From Hirsutella rhossiliensis (taxonomy: Eukaryota > Ascomycota > Sordariomycetes > Hypocreales > Ophiocordycipitaceae): DNA of 64,000 nt. The position numbers and the translations under genes are program-made. Below the pieces are notes generated by a model that worked only from the letters and a program-made list of their open reading frames with translations, did no database searches and was not told the DNA's origin. Where the stretch lies: contig NW_025408672.1 of NCBI RefSeq assembly GCF_020360975.1, positions 3,658,001 through 3,722,000 on the forward strand. Reading direction: 5' to 3'. Position 1 is the stretch's first letter. Every line of letters begins with the position of its first letter. Below, in pieces: positions 11,958-23,600 of the stretch.

Positions 11958-12879
11958 TTGCGGTCTCTACAGCCAAAGGATAGCCATTGCCCATCAATAT
12001 CTAAGATGCTTCCCCGATCTCCCACTGTCGATGCCTTCAACCAGCAAGCACTCAGGCACTTTGGAAACCAGCCAGTCAGCAGCGATATGATCGCGTATCT
12101 CGCGAGGATCGCGGACCGTGTAGTAAGCCACGGTTCACCACCTCCGCTCACGAGCCCGTGCGCCTCTCTTCAGCAGAAGGATTCGACGCCCTTTCCTTCC
12201 GAACTACTTCAGTATGGAGCTTGCTGGTATGAGCCTGAGAAGTCTAGGCTACCGGCACTGGAGGAGTTCATCGCGAATCTAGTAGTCTCATCTGAGCTCA
12301 GAGCCTTACCGCTCATGTCGACTCTCGTCTATCTCAACCGCCTCAAGTCAAAGCTGAATACGACGGCCCATGGCGTCTCTTCTACACCACATCGCATATT
12401 CCTAGCGTCACTCGTCGTGGCCGTCAAATTTCTCGATGATAGTCCACCCAAAAATAAACACTGGGTGTTTCACTCTAGCGTCCAGACTGCTACCTCGGCT
12501 CTTCAGTTCACCCAAGGCGATGTGAATAAGATGGAAGCGCAGCTCATATGTCACCTAGATTGGGATCTGACAATGAGCGAGCAGGACTTGTGCGCCGCAA
12601 AAGAAAGCATGGCGAGAAGATGAGGCAAAACTGATTCAAGACCTAGAAAGGTCCATTCCGAAGTGGACTGCAGGTAGCTACGGCCAGGGCGCTTCCAGTC
12701 AGGACGATCGATCCTTGCGTGAGTACAAACGAGTCTTAAAGGCAGCGCTTGGCCAACTCACTGCCTCGGTGAATTGGAAAGCACCGAGAACAATACCGCC
12801 GAGCAGCAGAAACGACACGTTGCATGAATCTGGGAGTCAAACCGATGAAATACGGCACAAAGAAGACGTGCCTCGCTGA
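11958..12879 (+). CDS. Pcl-type (Pho85-partner) cyclin, one frame break
   Basis: The cyclin-box fold is clear. An N-terminal segment contains RHFGNQPVSSDMIAYLARIAD. The cyclin box then runs LPALEEFIANLVV, LMSTLVYLNRL, HRIFLASLVVAVKFLDD, NKHWVFHSSV and finally EAQLICHLDWDLTMSEQDL. This order and spacing match fungal Pcl1/2-type cyclins, which activate the Pho85 CDK. The frame that starts at 11958 stops at about 12623. The downstream coding-like segment (EDEAKLIQDLERSIPKW and onward, to TGA at 12877-12879) is in another frame, so one base appears lost or gained near 12610. The upstream start is uncertain. It is the last ordinary gene before the Helitron array. Confidence 0.75.
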
Positions 12880-13069
12880 GACCGCCACGCGTGAGCGTTG
12901 ACCGTTGACCCAGTCAACGCCGTCGGAGAAGTCCTCTGGGACCGGGGAGTCGGCGGCGTTTGGGTTGGCTGGGAGCTGGCTTGGGTGGGCACCCGCTCGA
13001 AAGCCTCGGACGGTGTCATGGGTAGAGCCCGTTTTGCTTTGCCACGGGGAGTGACTTCGAGCAAGCTGT

Positions 13070-13211
13070 GCCTTGAGGAACGAAAGGCTTCTTCTTACCC
13101 TGCGAGACCACTCTTTTGCCTTGAGGAACGAAAGGCTTCTTCTTACCCTGCGAGACCACTCTTTGCCTTGAGGAACGAAAGGCTTCTTCTTACCCTGCGA
13201 GACCACTCTTT
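13070..13211. repeat. threefold 47-48 bp tandem repeat carrying the Helitron left subterminal motif
   Basis: Three near-identical units start at 13070, 13118 and 13165. Each begins GCCTTGAGGAACGAAAGG and continues with CTTCTTACCCTGCGAGACCA. The 18-bp core also occurs at 17288, 28618, 39406 and 39439, each time at the left edge of a Helitron unit, so this marks the left boundary of unit 0 and of the whole array. Confidence 0.8.
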
Positions 13212-13466
13212 TCCAAAAATTTCCAACCCACTTTCCGGCCCTCTGATTGGTCGGCGCTTTTTACCCCGTGTCCCTCATCTTCTCATTCGTCGCCGTTCTT
13301 ACCTCTGATTCGTCGTAACTCGACCCCTCTTCCCGCTCTTTCTTCCCCTCTTTGCCCCGAAGCCTCTTCCTGATTGGCCCCCCCCTCCTCTTGGCCATCT
13401 CTTGAAGACTCCCTCTCATTGGTCTTCTTTGGGGCCGGGCTGCCTCGGCCCTCCTCGCCCGCGTCC

Positions 13467-13836
13467 TCACCCGCGGAGTAGGCCGGCCGCCTCTCGCGTC
13501 GTCAGCCCGCTTAGCTCCTCCAGCCGTGCCTGCGCCGCTGTCATCTCCTTCGGCACCCGGTTCCCTATGAAGTCCCGCTCCGCACCTCCGACACGAGCGT
13601 GATGCCGTCGAGCGTCGGGCACCGCGAGCTGCACGTAGAGGCTGTACGGGTCGCACGGCGACGCCACCGCCCTGCCCTCGACCGTCGTCGTCCTCGCCCC
13701 CCGCAGCTCGAGCGCGACGCGCTCGATCGTCCCGCCCTGCACCTTGTAGTCGGTGCAGGCGAAGGCCGCCGCGCACGGCAGGCCCCGCCGGCTCACGTCG
13801 TTGCGCTGCCACGGCCGCTTCCGCTGCGCCGTGATC
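13467..13836 (-). pseudogene. Helitron PIF1-like helicase, C-terminal fragment (unit 0)
   Basis: The minus strand reads RKRPWQRNDVSRRGLPCAAA, then FACTDYKVQGGTIERVALEL (the helicase motif VI region of PIF1-type enzymes), then a C-terminal tail like that of the full copies (IGNRVPKEMTAAQARLEEL). Upstream homology stops abruptly near 13836. A frame shift lies between the YVQL segment and the tail. This is the leftover of a deletion, not a functional gene. Confidence 0.85.
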
Positions 13837-15242
13837 CGCCGGACCTAGGGCCGGGCCTGCCGCGCTCCATGGCTGTGTCGCTAGAGCCTCCCCCGATGTC
13901 GGCCGCGGCTGGATATCCCGGAACAGCGGCTGCTGGCTTCTGTCGATCCGCTGCTGCCTTGGCCGCCCCGGCCTCCTTCCTGCCCGGGCCGCGGCGCCTC
14001 GGCCGGAGCTTGGCGGCGTGAGGAGGAAGCCACCCTCGCCTTCGCCGGCTTCTCTACGTTTCGCCTCCCGCCTCGTCTCCGGTGTCGACGGCGCCGTCTT
14101 CCCTTCCATCGCCCCCTGGTCGCTTGTGCCTGGGGGCGTCCTTCCCGCCGTGGCCCTAGTCGTGCCTGCCTCCCCGCGCCGGTCCTCCCTGGATTCCTCG
14201 CCGGCCGGCCGCCCGTCGCCTTCGCTTCGGCAGCACCAGCCCTGACGCCCTCTCATGCGCCACCTGCCGACCCTCCGCGCCGGGCACCGGCGCCGCCGAG
14301 ATCGGCCTGAACCTCATTGCTATATATGGGGCTCTGGGTGCCTCCGTGCTCGGCCTGCGCTGCTCTCAGCCCCGTGCTGCGCTTCTGTACTGGCTGGCTT
14401 CATCGTGATGGATGCTGCTACCTCTACTGCGTACGCTCTCTTGGCCTTACCTACTTACTATGCCACCACCTCCTTCGGCAAACATTCTCCATATACGGGC
14501 CGCTGGCGTGTAGCCCCCTCTCTTCGCCATGCTCCCGCTCGGCCCATGCCTTCCACATAACACATGCTTCTTAATCACATATCTATATGCCCTCGGCCTC
14601 CCGACTTAGCATGTCCTTACATATGCTACTTACTTACTATTATGCCCGCGCTAGCTGTCTGCGGTCCGTACCGACTGACGCCTACTGCCCTACCCGCGGC
14701 CGATGCGGCCTCGGCTGTTCCTAGACGTAGGTCCTACCAATGGCTTCTCGTCCTTGACGCTCTATGCGCCACGCTTTCCCTCTTCTCTCCTAGGACCCCA
14801 TAGCCTACGTCTGGGTCCGTCCCTAGGCGCTTATGTGCCCGCCTTTAGTTCAATGTCTCGTACGCATCAGAGACAATGCTATACCTTTCCTTCACGCTTA
14901 GCCCTGCCGTATGGCTTATATATTAAGACCCCTTAATCTCGTAGTAGACCGCCGATTATATCTTTCCTATCCTTTCCTATTGTTCTCGTTGCTTTCATCT
15001 ATGTCTTCTCTATTACCTATATGGGACCCCTATATATATATGGCCTGCCCTGCTAACCCTTTATGCCTTCTTTTCTCTAGGACTTTAACCTATATCCGAT
15101 CTTCTAATCTCCCTAACCCTACCGCGCTTCTTAATGCAGTATCGCGCTATATAGGCTTCTTTGCGATCTATATAGCTATGTATGGCTTCCCCCCCTTGCC
15201 CTATTGCTTACTAGTTGACTTACTTCCTGCTAGAGGGCTATA
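13837..15242. other. spacer of unit 0: Rep N-terminal-like remnant and pyrimidine-rich DNA
   Basis: From 13837 to about 14256 the minus strand is open and rich in Gly/Arg/Ala/Pro, like the low-complexity N-terminal part of the Rep-helicase proteins of units 1-3. From 14300 to 15240 the plus strand is strongly C/T-rich with many TATATA tracts and no recognisable gene. By position this is the divergent promoter region between Rep and P. Confidence 0.5.
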
Positions 15243-16659
15243 ATGTCCCCGACGCCGCCTACCACCGACTCTCCGCCGCACCTTCGCAGGCCTCTTACAG
15301 GCAATAAGGGCGCCGGCGGCGACATGGCCATGATGTTCTTTGCCCAGCCCGACTGCCCCGTGAGGTTCGCCCACCAGGACGAGCACCGCGTGAGGGGCCT
15401 CAACGCCGAGGCCATTGCCCGCGTCCTCCTTCCCGCCCCCTCGTGGCTGCTGGCGCTCGAGTACGCTCCCCTCCGGGCAGCGGGGGATGATAACGATGTC
15501 TCCCCCCTCTTCTTTAGCTTGAATCTCTCAATCTACGGCCAGCCGGTCGTCGACTCGGATTGGTCTGAGCAGTGGTTCTTTATGTCCGGCCGCGTCCATC
15601 CGTACGCCCTCGCCTGGGAGGTCGAGCGCCGCGACGGTCTCGAGGCCGACGTCGGCGAGACTCTCCTCTATACGATGCCCGCCCTCGTCGTCCGCGACCA
15701 GGGCTACCAGCCGTGAGCCTCCCCTCCGTCCTCTTTGCCGCCCCGCTGATCTCTTCCCTAAGCGTCCTCCCGCGCTCCTTGGCACCCGACGGCCACTTCC
15801 CCTCGACGCCTCCTGTTGTCTCCTTTCACGGCGTCGTCGCCGGCTCCGGACTTGACCTCCTGCAGGCCGATCTTCTTCCTGGTCTTGGGACCGACCAGCT
15901 CCGCTGCTGCGGCCTAATCCAGCTATCGACGTACATCGCCCCTGGCGTCCCGGACAAGGTTCCCTTCAAGGGCTACCACCCCTTTCAGGTCTTTGTCATC
16001 TTTCCCATCTATGCCAACCCTTGGCTCGTCCTGTGTAAGAAGCTGGCCGAGAGGTCCGCCTCTCCCTTTCTGCCTGGTATCCCGTTTACCTGCACTGGCA
16101 AGGTCGCCGGCCTTCTCGATCATGGCGTGATGTGTGTCCCGCCCGGCTCGGACCGCGATTACGTCTTCGTCGTCGTCCCGGATAGCTGGACTTTCCATGA
16201 TAGGTCTTCCGCCGCTGCCGCCTCCGCTTCCCCGCTGGCCCAGCCCTGAGGCGTCAACCCTCTTCCACCTCCTCTGCGTTTGACCTCGTCCGCGCCGCCT
16301 CCTACTCGCTTGCTACGCCGCCTTCGACCGCGCCGCACACGCCTTCCAAGGCTCCGGGCCCGCCTGCCGATGCGCCTGTGACGCCGCCGCCCAAGCGGGC
16401 CTGCTCGGCCGTGGCCGACTCCCCGATTAAGAGGTCGCGCACCTTGCACCAGCACCATTCGCTTCCTTCCTCCTCTTCGAGCACTGTTGGCTCCGCCGCC
16501 ACTTCCTCCTCACCCCCGCAGTCCGCCTCGTCGTCAAGGCCGCCCGGGGACACGCCCGCTCATGCCCTGGCCGCCGCGCCCGGTTCCCTTCTTGACTCTA
16601 TCGTCGCTAGTACTAGCGACGCGCCCATCCGGCCCCTCCGCCAACGCATGCAAAAATGA
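15243..16659 (+). CDS. Helitron accessory protein P, unit 0 copy
   Basis: Two exons. Exon 1 is 15243-15712, the intron is 15713-15762 (GTGAGC...CTAAG, 50 nt), and exon 2 continues in frame. Exon 1 holds the signature QPDCPVRFAHQDEHRVRGLN and FFSLNLSIYGQP...EQWFFM. Exon 2 holds VVSFHGVVAGSG, STYIAPGVPDKVPFKGYHPF, and TCTGKVAGLLDHGVM followed by YVFVVVPDSWTF. It then has a Ser/Pro-rich tail with a basic PPPKRACS patch and ends IRPLRQRMQK. One base shift near 16230 separates the tail from the core. A start at 15324 (MAMMFF) is also possible. The family is not one I can name. The alternating hydrophobic pattern around TGKVAGL...VFVVVPDSW is compatible with an OB-type beta barrel (inference). It is the best preserved of the four copies. 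Confidence 0.7.
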
Positions 16660-17220
16660 GCCTACTATCTGAATAACACTGAATCTATACTTGATATCTA
16701 CTAAACTCTCCAAAAATAATATACCTCTACAACCTAGTTACTATATAAGCTAGGCCTATACTCTCGCTATACTATTAATATAAGAAAAGCTACCCCTACT
16801 TATTAGTCTATATCTCACGGTACTAAGGTACCTACACACCACGTGTCTATAGCCACATACATATATGCCCGGCCCTCGCATACTGTCCATAGCTCTGTAT
16901 CCGACAACATCGTTCTTCCTCGTTGCCTAGTCCGCCCCGTGATACTATAACTCCACTTCCCCCTCTTCCCTTCCCTCCCCTTCTTACCTTTACTATATAT
17001 TACGAGCTAGGCCTAGACTAACTTTATGCAACTGGACCTACTTCTTGACGTAGGTATAACTCCTTTCCTTCCTCCTCTTTACCTCTATATTCTCGTCCTT
17101 ATTAGCTTATTCGTTCTAACTAGGTAGCTAGTTAAGTTGAACTTGCTGAACTGTTACACCCCCCATTCCTTCTGCCTCTCTGCTGCTGTTTATTCCTTTC
17201 TCTTCCCCTCTGGTCGTAAT
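16660..17220. other. AT-rich tail of unit 0
   Basis: No gene. The sequence is rich in TATA and CTAG steps (CTATATAAGCTAGGCCTATA-like), in contrast to the GC-rich coding parts. It lies between the P stop codon and the right subterminal motif and probably holds the 3' UTR of P. Confidence 0.5.
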
Positions 17221-17262
17221 CTTCGTTCCGAAAGGCTTATTGCGCAACCCGTGCGGGGTTGC
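17221..17262. repeat. right subterminal motif and hairpin of unit 0
   Basis: CTTCGTTCCGAAAGGC is a diverged inverse of the left motif. It is followed by GCGC and a perfect 7-bp stem hairpin (GCAACCC / GGGTTGC, 17244-17262). The next unit's left motif starts 26 bp later at 17288, so this is a unit-to-unit junction. Confidence 0.7.
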
Positions 17263-17643
17263 CTTACCCGTTGCTTCATAACGCCATGCCTTGAGGAACG
17301 AAAGGACTTTATGCCCCACCCCCGGTTTTGCCCCTCGAAATCCCCGCTTCTGATTCGCTCGGTCGATTGGCTACGGTCATTTCGCCTTCGGTTGGGCCTT
17401 TCGCCTTCTGTTTGTCATGTCCTGGGGCATCTGATTCGCTTGTCCGTGCCCTGAGACTTCTGATTGCCCAGAATAATAAACCGCTTTCGCTTCTGGCCCG
17501 TTGAAAACCCCTTCCCATTCGCTTGTGCCGCCTGCTCCACCGGTCGCCCTGACCCAATTTTTCCATTAGTAATGAAGTCCTTGCAAGGGTCGGTGTGGGT
17601 CATAGCTAAGTTATTGGTGTCGCGCCCTCTTGGGTTAAGTTAC

Positions 17644-20600
17644 CTACTGCTCACCGTCTCTGTCCCCCGCGCTCTCACCGAGCCTGTTGCACATCGCTTC
17701 CCGAACAGTTCTATCGCTCAGTTCCTCCAGCCTCGCTTGTGCGGCGGTCATCTACCCGGGGACCCGGTTTCCCACTAGGTCTCTCTCGCACTTTCGACAC
17801 GAGCATGATGCCGTCCAGCGTCGGGCACCGTGACAGCTGCACGTATAGGCTGTACGGGTCGCACTGCGACGGGACGGCGCGTCCGCCGACGTTTGTCGTC
17901 CTCGTCCCCCGCAGCTCGAGCGCCACGCGCTCCAGCGTCCCCCCCTGCACCTTGTAATCCGTGCACGCGAAAGCGGCGGCGCACGGCAGGCCCTTTCGGC
18001 TGACGTCGTTCTGCTGCCACGGTCGCTTCCGTTGACACTGGATCCTGACGCTCATGGGCGTCAGCAGGATCGTGCCGGGCGGCATCCCGACGAAGTGGAA
18101 GTCCTTGGTCGTCTTCGACCCCAGTATTATCGCCGCCGGCGGCCCGAAGTGGATCGTCATGTCGGCCGAGATCCGATGCCCCGGGTGCGCCTTGTCGACG
18201 ATGACCTCCACCGCCGTGTAGCTAGCACCGTTCACCAGCTTCAGCCCCTGGTGGGTGTTGTGGTTCACGACGACCGGCATCCCCGGCACGAACATGAAGA
18301 CGGCCGGCACCGGGATCGCGCTGTCGTCGCCCTGGTTCAGCATCATGATGGCCTCTTCCTCGGTCGGCAGGCCGTCCTTCCACTTGTGCTCGGAGAGGAA
18401 GATGCGCACCGTCGACCGCTGCTGGATCTGGAACGCCAGGCTCGCCTCCATGTTGAGGTTCCACCGATTTCTGTTGAGCGGCGTCACCACGGTGATGCCC
18501 GTCTCCCACGGGATCCGCCTGCCTTCCCGGTGGCACCTCGAGTTGAGGAGATCCAGGTCCGTGTGGTCCTGCACGCCCCCGCGGATCCGCTTCAGCAGCC
18601 GCTGCAGCTCCGGGTCGCCGGCGGCGCGCATCTGCTCGTCCAGCATGACGGCCGTCGTGAACCGCCTCCACAGCGCGTGCGCCTTGTCGTGCTGGTGGCG
18701 CTGCTCGGCCCTGAACGAGTTGTCCTCGTCCCACGAGACGGCCGCGCTCGGCAGCAGGATCGACCTCTCCTGGACCGGGCGGAACTGGTGGAAGTCCCCG
18801 CAGAAGAGGACGATGGGGATCCGCCGAAGTCCCGCTGCGATCCCCGCAGCTGGCAGATCCGCTCGTTGACGGCGTGCAGCGTCCGCGCGCCGAGCATGCT
18901 CACCTCGTCGATGACGAGCATGTCCTTATCCTGCCAGTCCATCCGAGACTGGCCGTTGACGAACCGCTCCGCCTGCCTCGGCAACCGCACGCCGTCGACG
19001 TCCTCGCCGTGTTCGCGCCCGGCCCTTGGTCCTGGTGAAGCCGCAGGCCGAGTGGATGGTGATGCCGTTGACCGCGCGGCGGCGGTCCCCGACGTCGCCG
19101 TGATCAGCAGGCGATGCGAGAGGTCCTTCGCGGCGAAGAGGCCCACGAGTGCTTCGATGACGCGCGACTTGCCGGTGCCGCCCTCGCCGCCGACGAACTG
19201 ACAGAGCTGGCTGACGTCGCCTCCGTCTCCTTGCCGCATCGAGTCCAGGTGGCGGCATATTATGGAGAAGGCAATCGCCTGCTTCTTGTTTAGCGTCAAT
19301 CGTCTTGTCAAGTCTTTCCCGGCCTCGTGAAAGGAGGTGGATGGGCCGAGGCGGACTTCCATGCCGGCCTCCGCGTTACCTGCCCTCTCCTCGGTTTCCA
19401 CTCGCGTCACCTGGACGTCTTCCTCCCCGAAGCCGGCGAGCACGCTCCGCTCCGCTGCGCCGCGATCGGTACCGTGGGCCGGGGCCATGCTTTGTATGCC
19501 CTGGATCATCTTCACCCTCTCTGGAGGCGCATGTCTGCTGCGACTTGATGGCCTTGACCTGATCCTGCGGCGGCACTGCAGCCCCGGAGAACACCTGCCC
19601 GGGCATGTTGATGTGCCCCACCCCGTTCGGTCACGACGGTGGCCCGGAGCTCGGCCGTCGAGGCTAGCGCTGATTGCTGGAAGCGGAGAGCTGCTGCATC
19701 ATTCCCGAAAGCTCCCGCGACCCCGCCGTGATCTGGTTCGCGCCGGTCGCGCTTCTAACGACATCGATCAGTCGCGTTGCGTTTCCGACGTTGTCGGACT
19801 GGTACGCGGATCCCGCCTCGCGGTCCGCCTCGCCCGGCCCTCCCCATCCTCCCCCAATCGCCAGGTGCGCCGGCCGGATCCCCGTCGCCGGACGACGCTG
19901 CCCATTGCTTGGCGTCTCGCTTTGCGTCCTCGGCGGACCGCCGGAGTAGTTGAACGTTATCGACGAGGCACGAGGTTCTTGGCGGAAGCCGCTCTCGTGC
20001 GCGCCTCCATATCTCGTTGATGTCGCCTCGCTCTTCGCTAAGAAAGGTCTCCACGGCGCGAATAGGGCAAGATGCTGCACGGCTGCTCTGTAGCGGCACG
20101 GTTAGTCACCGCGCGTTGGGACCGCTTTTCGACCGGCCATCCACCGCACCTACTTACCGGCGGTGGCATTGTTCCTCGTCGTCTTGCTCGAAATCCTTGC
20201 TAAGGTGGCCGTCAAGGCAGACGACGGCGTGCTTTCCTGGCCGCCTCAATACCTGCACCCAGTCTTTGCCGGCCACCCAGCCGCTCTCGAAAGGCACCTC
20301 TCCCAGGCACCGGAGCACCCGTCCTTGCCGACGCGTTGGAGCCTGACGAGCGAAACATAGTCATATAGGCACAAGCCTCGTAGGACGTGTCCGCGATGAT
20401 GGTACGCCTCGGCGAAGCTGATCCTCTCGCCTGCTTCCTCCACGGCGACCGACTCGTCCACGGACACGTCTGCGACCGCGGTGCCGCTCTCCTGCCGAAG
20501 GTGTCGCCAGCGCCTGGAGACGTGCCAGTAGAGCACCGACACGTTCAGGTACGCCCAGGCGCTGCTGCTCGTGAACTCGCTCGGGTATCCCAGGAGATGG

Positions 20601-23600
20601 GCGACGACCTCGACTTGCGACAGGGCGCGCTCCGTGAATATCCTGTTCGCCACTCTCATCAGAAACTGCCGCGTCTTATTATTCTTGGTTCCGTCGTCGC
20701 CGCCGACGACGCCATTTCCGGCATCCTCCTGGCACCCGGCTGGCCACCTGCTGCGACGACGGGCAGCAGTTCCGCGGCCGCGGCGACGCGCTTCCACGTC
20801 GGGTCCTCTACCTTGGTCGCGTAATTTGTCACGTAATAGACGAGAGCCATGGTCTTCCGCTGCGTCGCTATGAAGGAGATGTCGTGGTTGTGGCGGAGCC
20901 CCACGGCGATGGCCTTGTTCCACCGATTCACCATGGGATGCGTCCTGCGGATCCGCAGCACGCCGTCCTGTGAGAGCGTCGTCTCCTCGACCAGCTTCCA
21001 TGGCGCCTTGAAGCGACAGAGGTCGCCCCTTCGCCCCTTGTTGCCCAGGGAGTACTTGACGCATGTCGGGCTGTGGGTGTGGATCTGCGTCGCGCCGGCG
21101 CAGAAGTTGGCTTCCTCTTCGAATCCGGCCGAGAACTGCTCGGCACTGTCCAGCAGGGATGAGACGTCAGACGTCACCGAACGCTCCGCCTGCACGGCGC
21201 AGAAGCCTTCCTGGTCCAAGTCCTGCCTTCCGCGTCAGCCTGCGTCTTCTCGGCCCATGACAGCAACGCCCCTTGCTGTTACCTACCTCACAGAAGACGC
21301 TATCGACATAGCGGATGATTCGCTCACGGTACGCCGCCTGCTCCTCCCCGTGGGCGTCGGAAAGCATGGAGCTCAGGTGCGCGTTTCCGTGTAACCAGAG
21401 CAGCCCGTGGACGTGAAGGGATCCTCGTTCGTTGGTCTCCACGGCACCGTAGTAGTGGCCGATGCGCCCGAACACCGACTCCCCTGCATTTACGTAATGC
21501 TCGAAGAACAGCGTCATCTCCCGGTGGAAGAACATGGCTGAGCTCATCGGGTCGGAGACGGACAGCCTCACCCGTTTGAACGACATATCGAGGCTCCGCA
21601 GGAACTCCTCGGCCGCCTCAGGGTCGCGCGTGCGGTACGCTGCCAGTCGGAGCTTCACCGGGTTCGTGATGTCGTTTGGGTTGATCGTGAACCAGATCGC
21701 AGGCACGCCGTAGCGGACGATGAGCGCCAGGATCTTGTGCCGCATACTGAGACGGAGCTCTCTCGACATGGGCTGACGATAGCCATAGAGCGAGAGGCTC
21801 CTGAGAAGCTCTTTCACGCCGTCGTCGGTCGTCTTGCCTGTGCTCTCCAGCTCGGCTCTAGCTGCCGCTAACCCGTCTGCGGTCAGCGACCGTACGATGC
21901 GCTCCACCTTGCGGAAGTTCTTCCTCGTCACGCTCAGCATGCTGACGCGGCGGTTCCTCGACCGCACGCCCATGTTGAAGACGAGGAATGCGAAGATGTG
22001 GTGCGTCGCGAACCGGCCGCCGTGGCGTCGCAACACCGTGTCGGCCCACGTACGAAGGCTCATGTTCCGGGATGACAGGAGGTCCTGCGACCCGCCTCCG
22101 CCGCCGCGCGCGTGTTGACCGAGCCTCTGCCCAACTGCGAGCTTGCTTCCTCGACCGGCCGCGGCCCTCCGACACCGAATGGTAATAGCGTGGAAAGGTC
22201 TTTGCGAAGAAAGAAGCTTCGAACGAGTCGGCGAATTCATCCCCGCGGCGGACATGGATGAATGGTTCAGGACCATCGACGTGCCCCGGCTGCCCCTTGC
22301 CGAGGATTCGACCCACGTCCTCGGGCCCGTACCGTCGTCGGCTGCGCCTTGGCGAACGGAATCGCATGCGAACCGCAGCTTGTCGACGTCGGCCACGTCG
22401 GGCGGTCCGTCCAACGCAAACATCCCTGACGAGGTCACCTCGTTGACCGTCTTCGCATTATCATCGGCCTCGCCGCAGCTCTGACCACGCACCTCGTCCA
22501 CCTCGCTTGCCTCTGGCTCGCCGGCCTCGCGACTCGTCGTGCTTTCCCCTTGGTTGAGCATGGCGAGGACTTCTTCGATCTCCACCGCCCCCTCGTCGTC
22601 CATGGCCCGCTCCGTGGGCGGCACGACGTGCGCCGTCCGCGTCTTCTCCCACGCCGACGGCTCGTTCCGCTCCAGGCGCTCGTACACCAACGGCGGCACC
22701 CCGTGGGCCGGGTCTCCCCAGCTCTCCATCTCTGCCGCGTCGATCTCGATCGCGGCGTAGTGGGGGTTGTTCCTCTTCAACCAGACAAGGGCTCTCTCGA
22801 CGACTCGCCGCCTCACCGATAGGAGACTCGACAGATCGCTCGGTGTCGGCCTTAGCGCCCCCTGCCACGAGACGTGGATCTCGTCCATTACCTGGAAGAG
22901 AGGGTGCGGCAGCACGTCCGTCGCCAGCTCTTGTACGTTGTTTGGGAACACCGTGATGTGGCCCTTGACGTGCTTGGGATACCTTAGCGTCTGCTTCTGG
23001 CCGCCTGAGACGTTGTACCTGGTTACGAATCCGTAGCACGAGTTCAGCGCGATCAGCTTCTCCTCCACCGGCGTCAGGCCCTTGAGCTCATCCGGGAACG
23101 TGTGCTCACAACCGAGACGTCTATGAAGCTGCGCCGCTGGCGACAGCACACCGCACGCCAAGCGTCGAGAACACTCTGCGCAAACCGGGACAGGCTCGCC
23201 CTCGCGGAAGCAACTCCGGCACGCAAATGGCGACCACCCAGCCTTAGGGATAGGACTTGACAACCACTGGTCCCATGCCACCTCCCTCAGCTCTTTTCTC
23301 GTGCGCTTCCGGTAGCACAGCATGCACGTCCGTATCGGCAGCGTGTCCACGTCGTGGAACGCCCGGTAGAAGCTCCGCACCGTTGATACCTTCCTCTCGT
23401 GCGGCACTGGTGTGCACCACGTTTGCTCGTTGGACAGCCTCTCCTTCGCGGCGAATTCCTCCCAAGGTGACGTAAGACGCCGGCCAAATCCTCCGCCTGT
23501 GACTCACGGCTCCTCTGCCTCCGATGGCCGCCTCGACTACGTTTCGCCTGGGGCTGGTCTCGGTCGGGCAGGCGGTTCCTCTTTCTCTGTTCCACGGGCT

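Larger units (their letters stand above)
13070..17262 (-). mobile_element. Helitron array unit 0, internally deleted
   Basis: This unit keeps the left subterminal repeats, the last part of the helicase (13467-13836), an N-terminal-like remnant, a pyrimidine-rich spacer, the P gene (15243-16659) and the right-end hairpin (17244-17262). About 6-7 kb of Rep and helicase present in units 1-3 is missing. The breakpoint is near 13837, inside the helicase. It cannot transpose by itself but could be mobilised in trans if its ends work. Confidence 0.75.

Noticed and set aside
13070..13211. CRISPR-like array (three regular repeats)
   Set aside because: The units are directly adjacent with no unique spacers, the sequence is fungal, and the core is a Helitron subterminal motif.
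18032..19201. Plus-strand open frame of 389 residues across the helicase of unit 1
   Set aside because: It is His/Arg/Asp-rich in the way typical of the antisense of GC-rich coding DNA, and the minus strand clearly encodes the PIF1 helicase.
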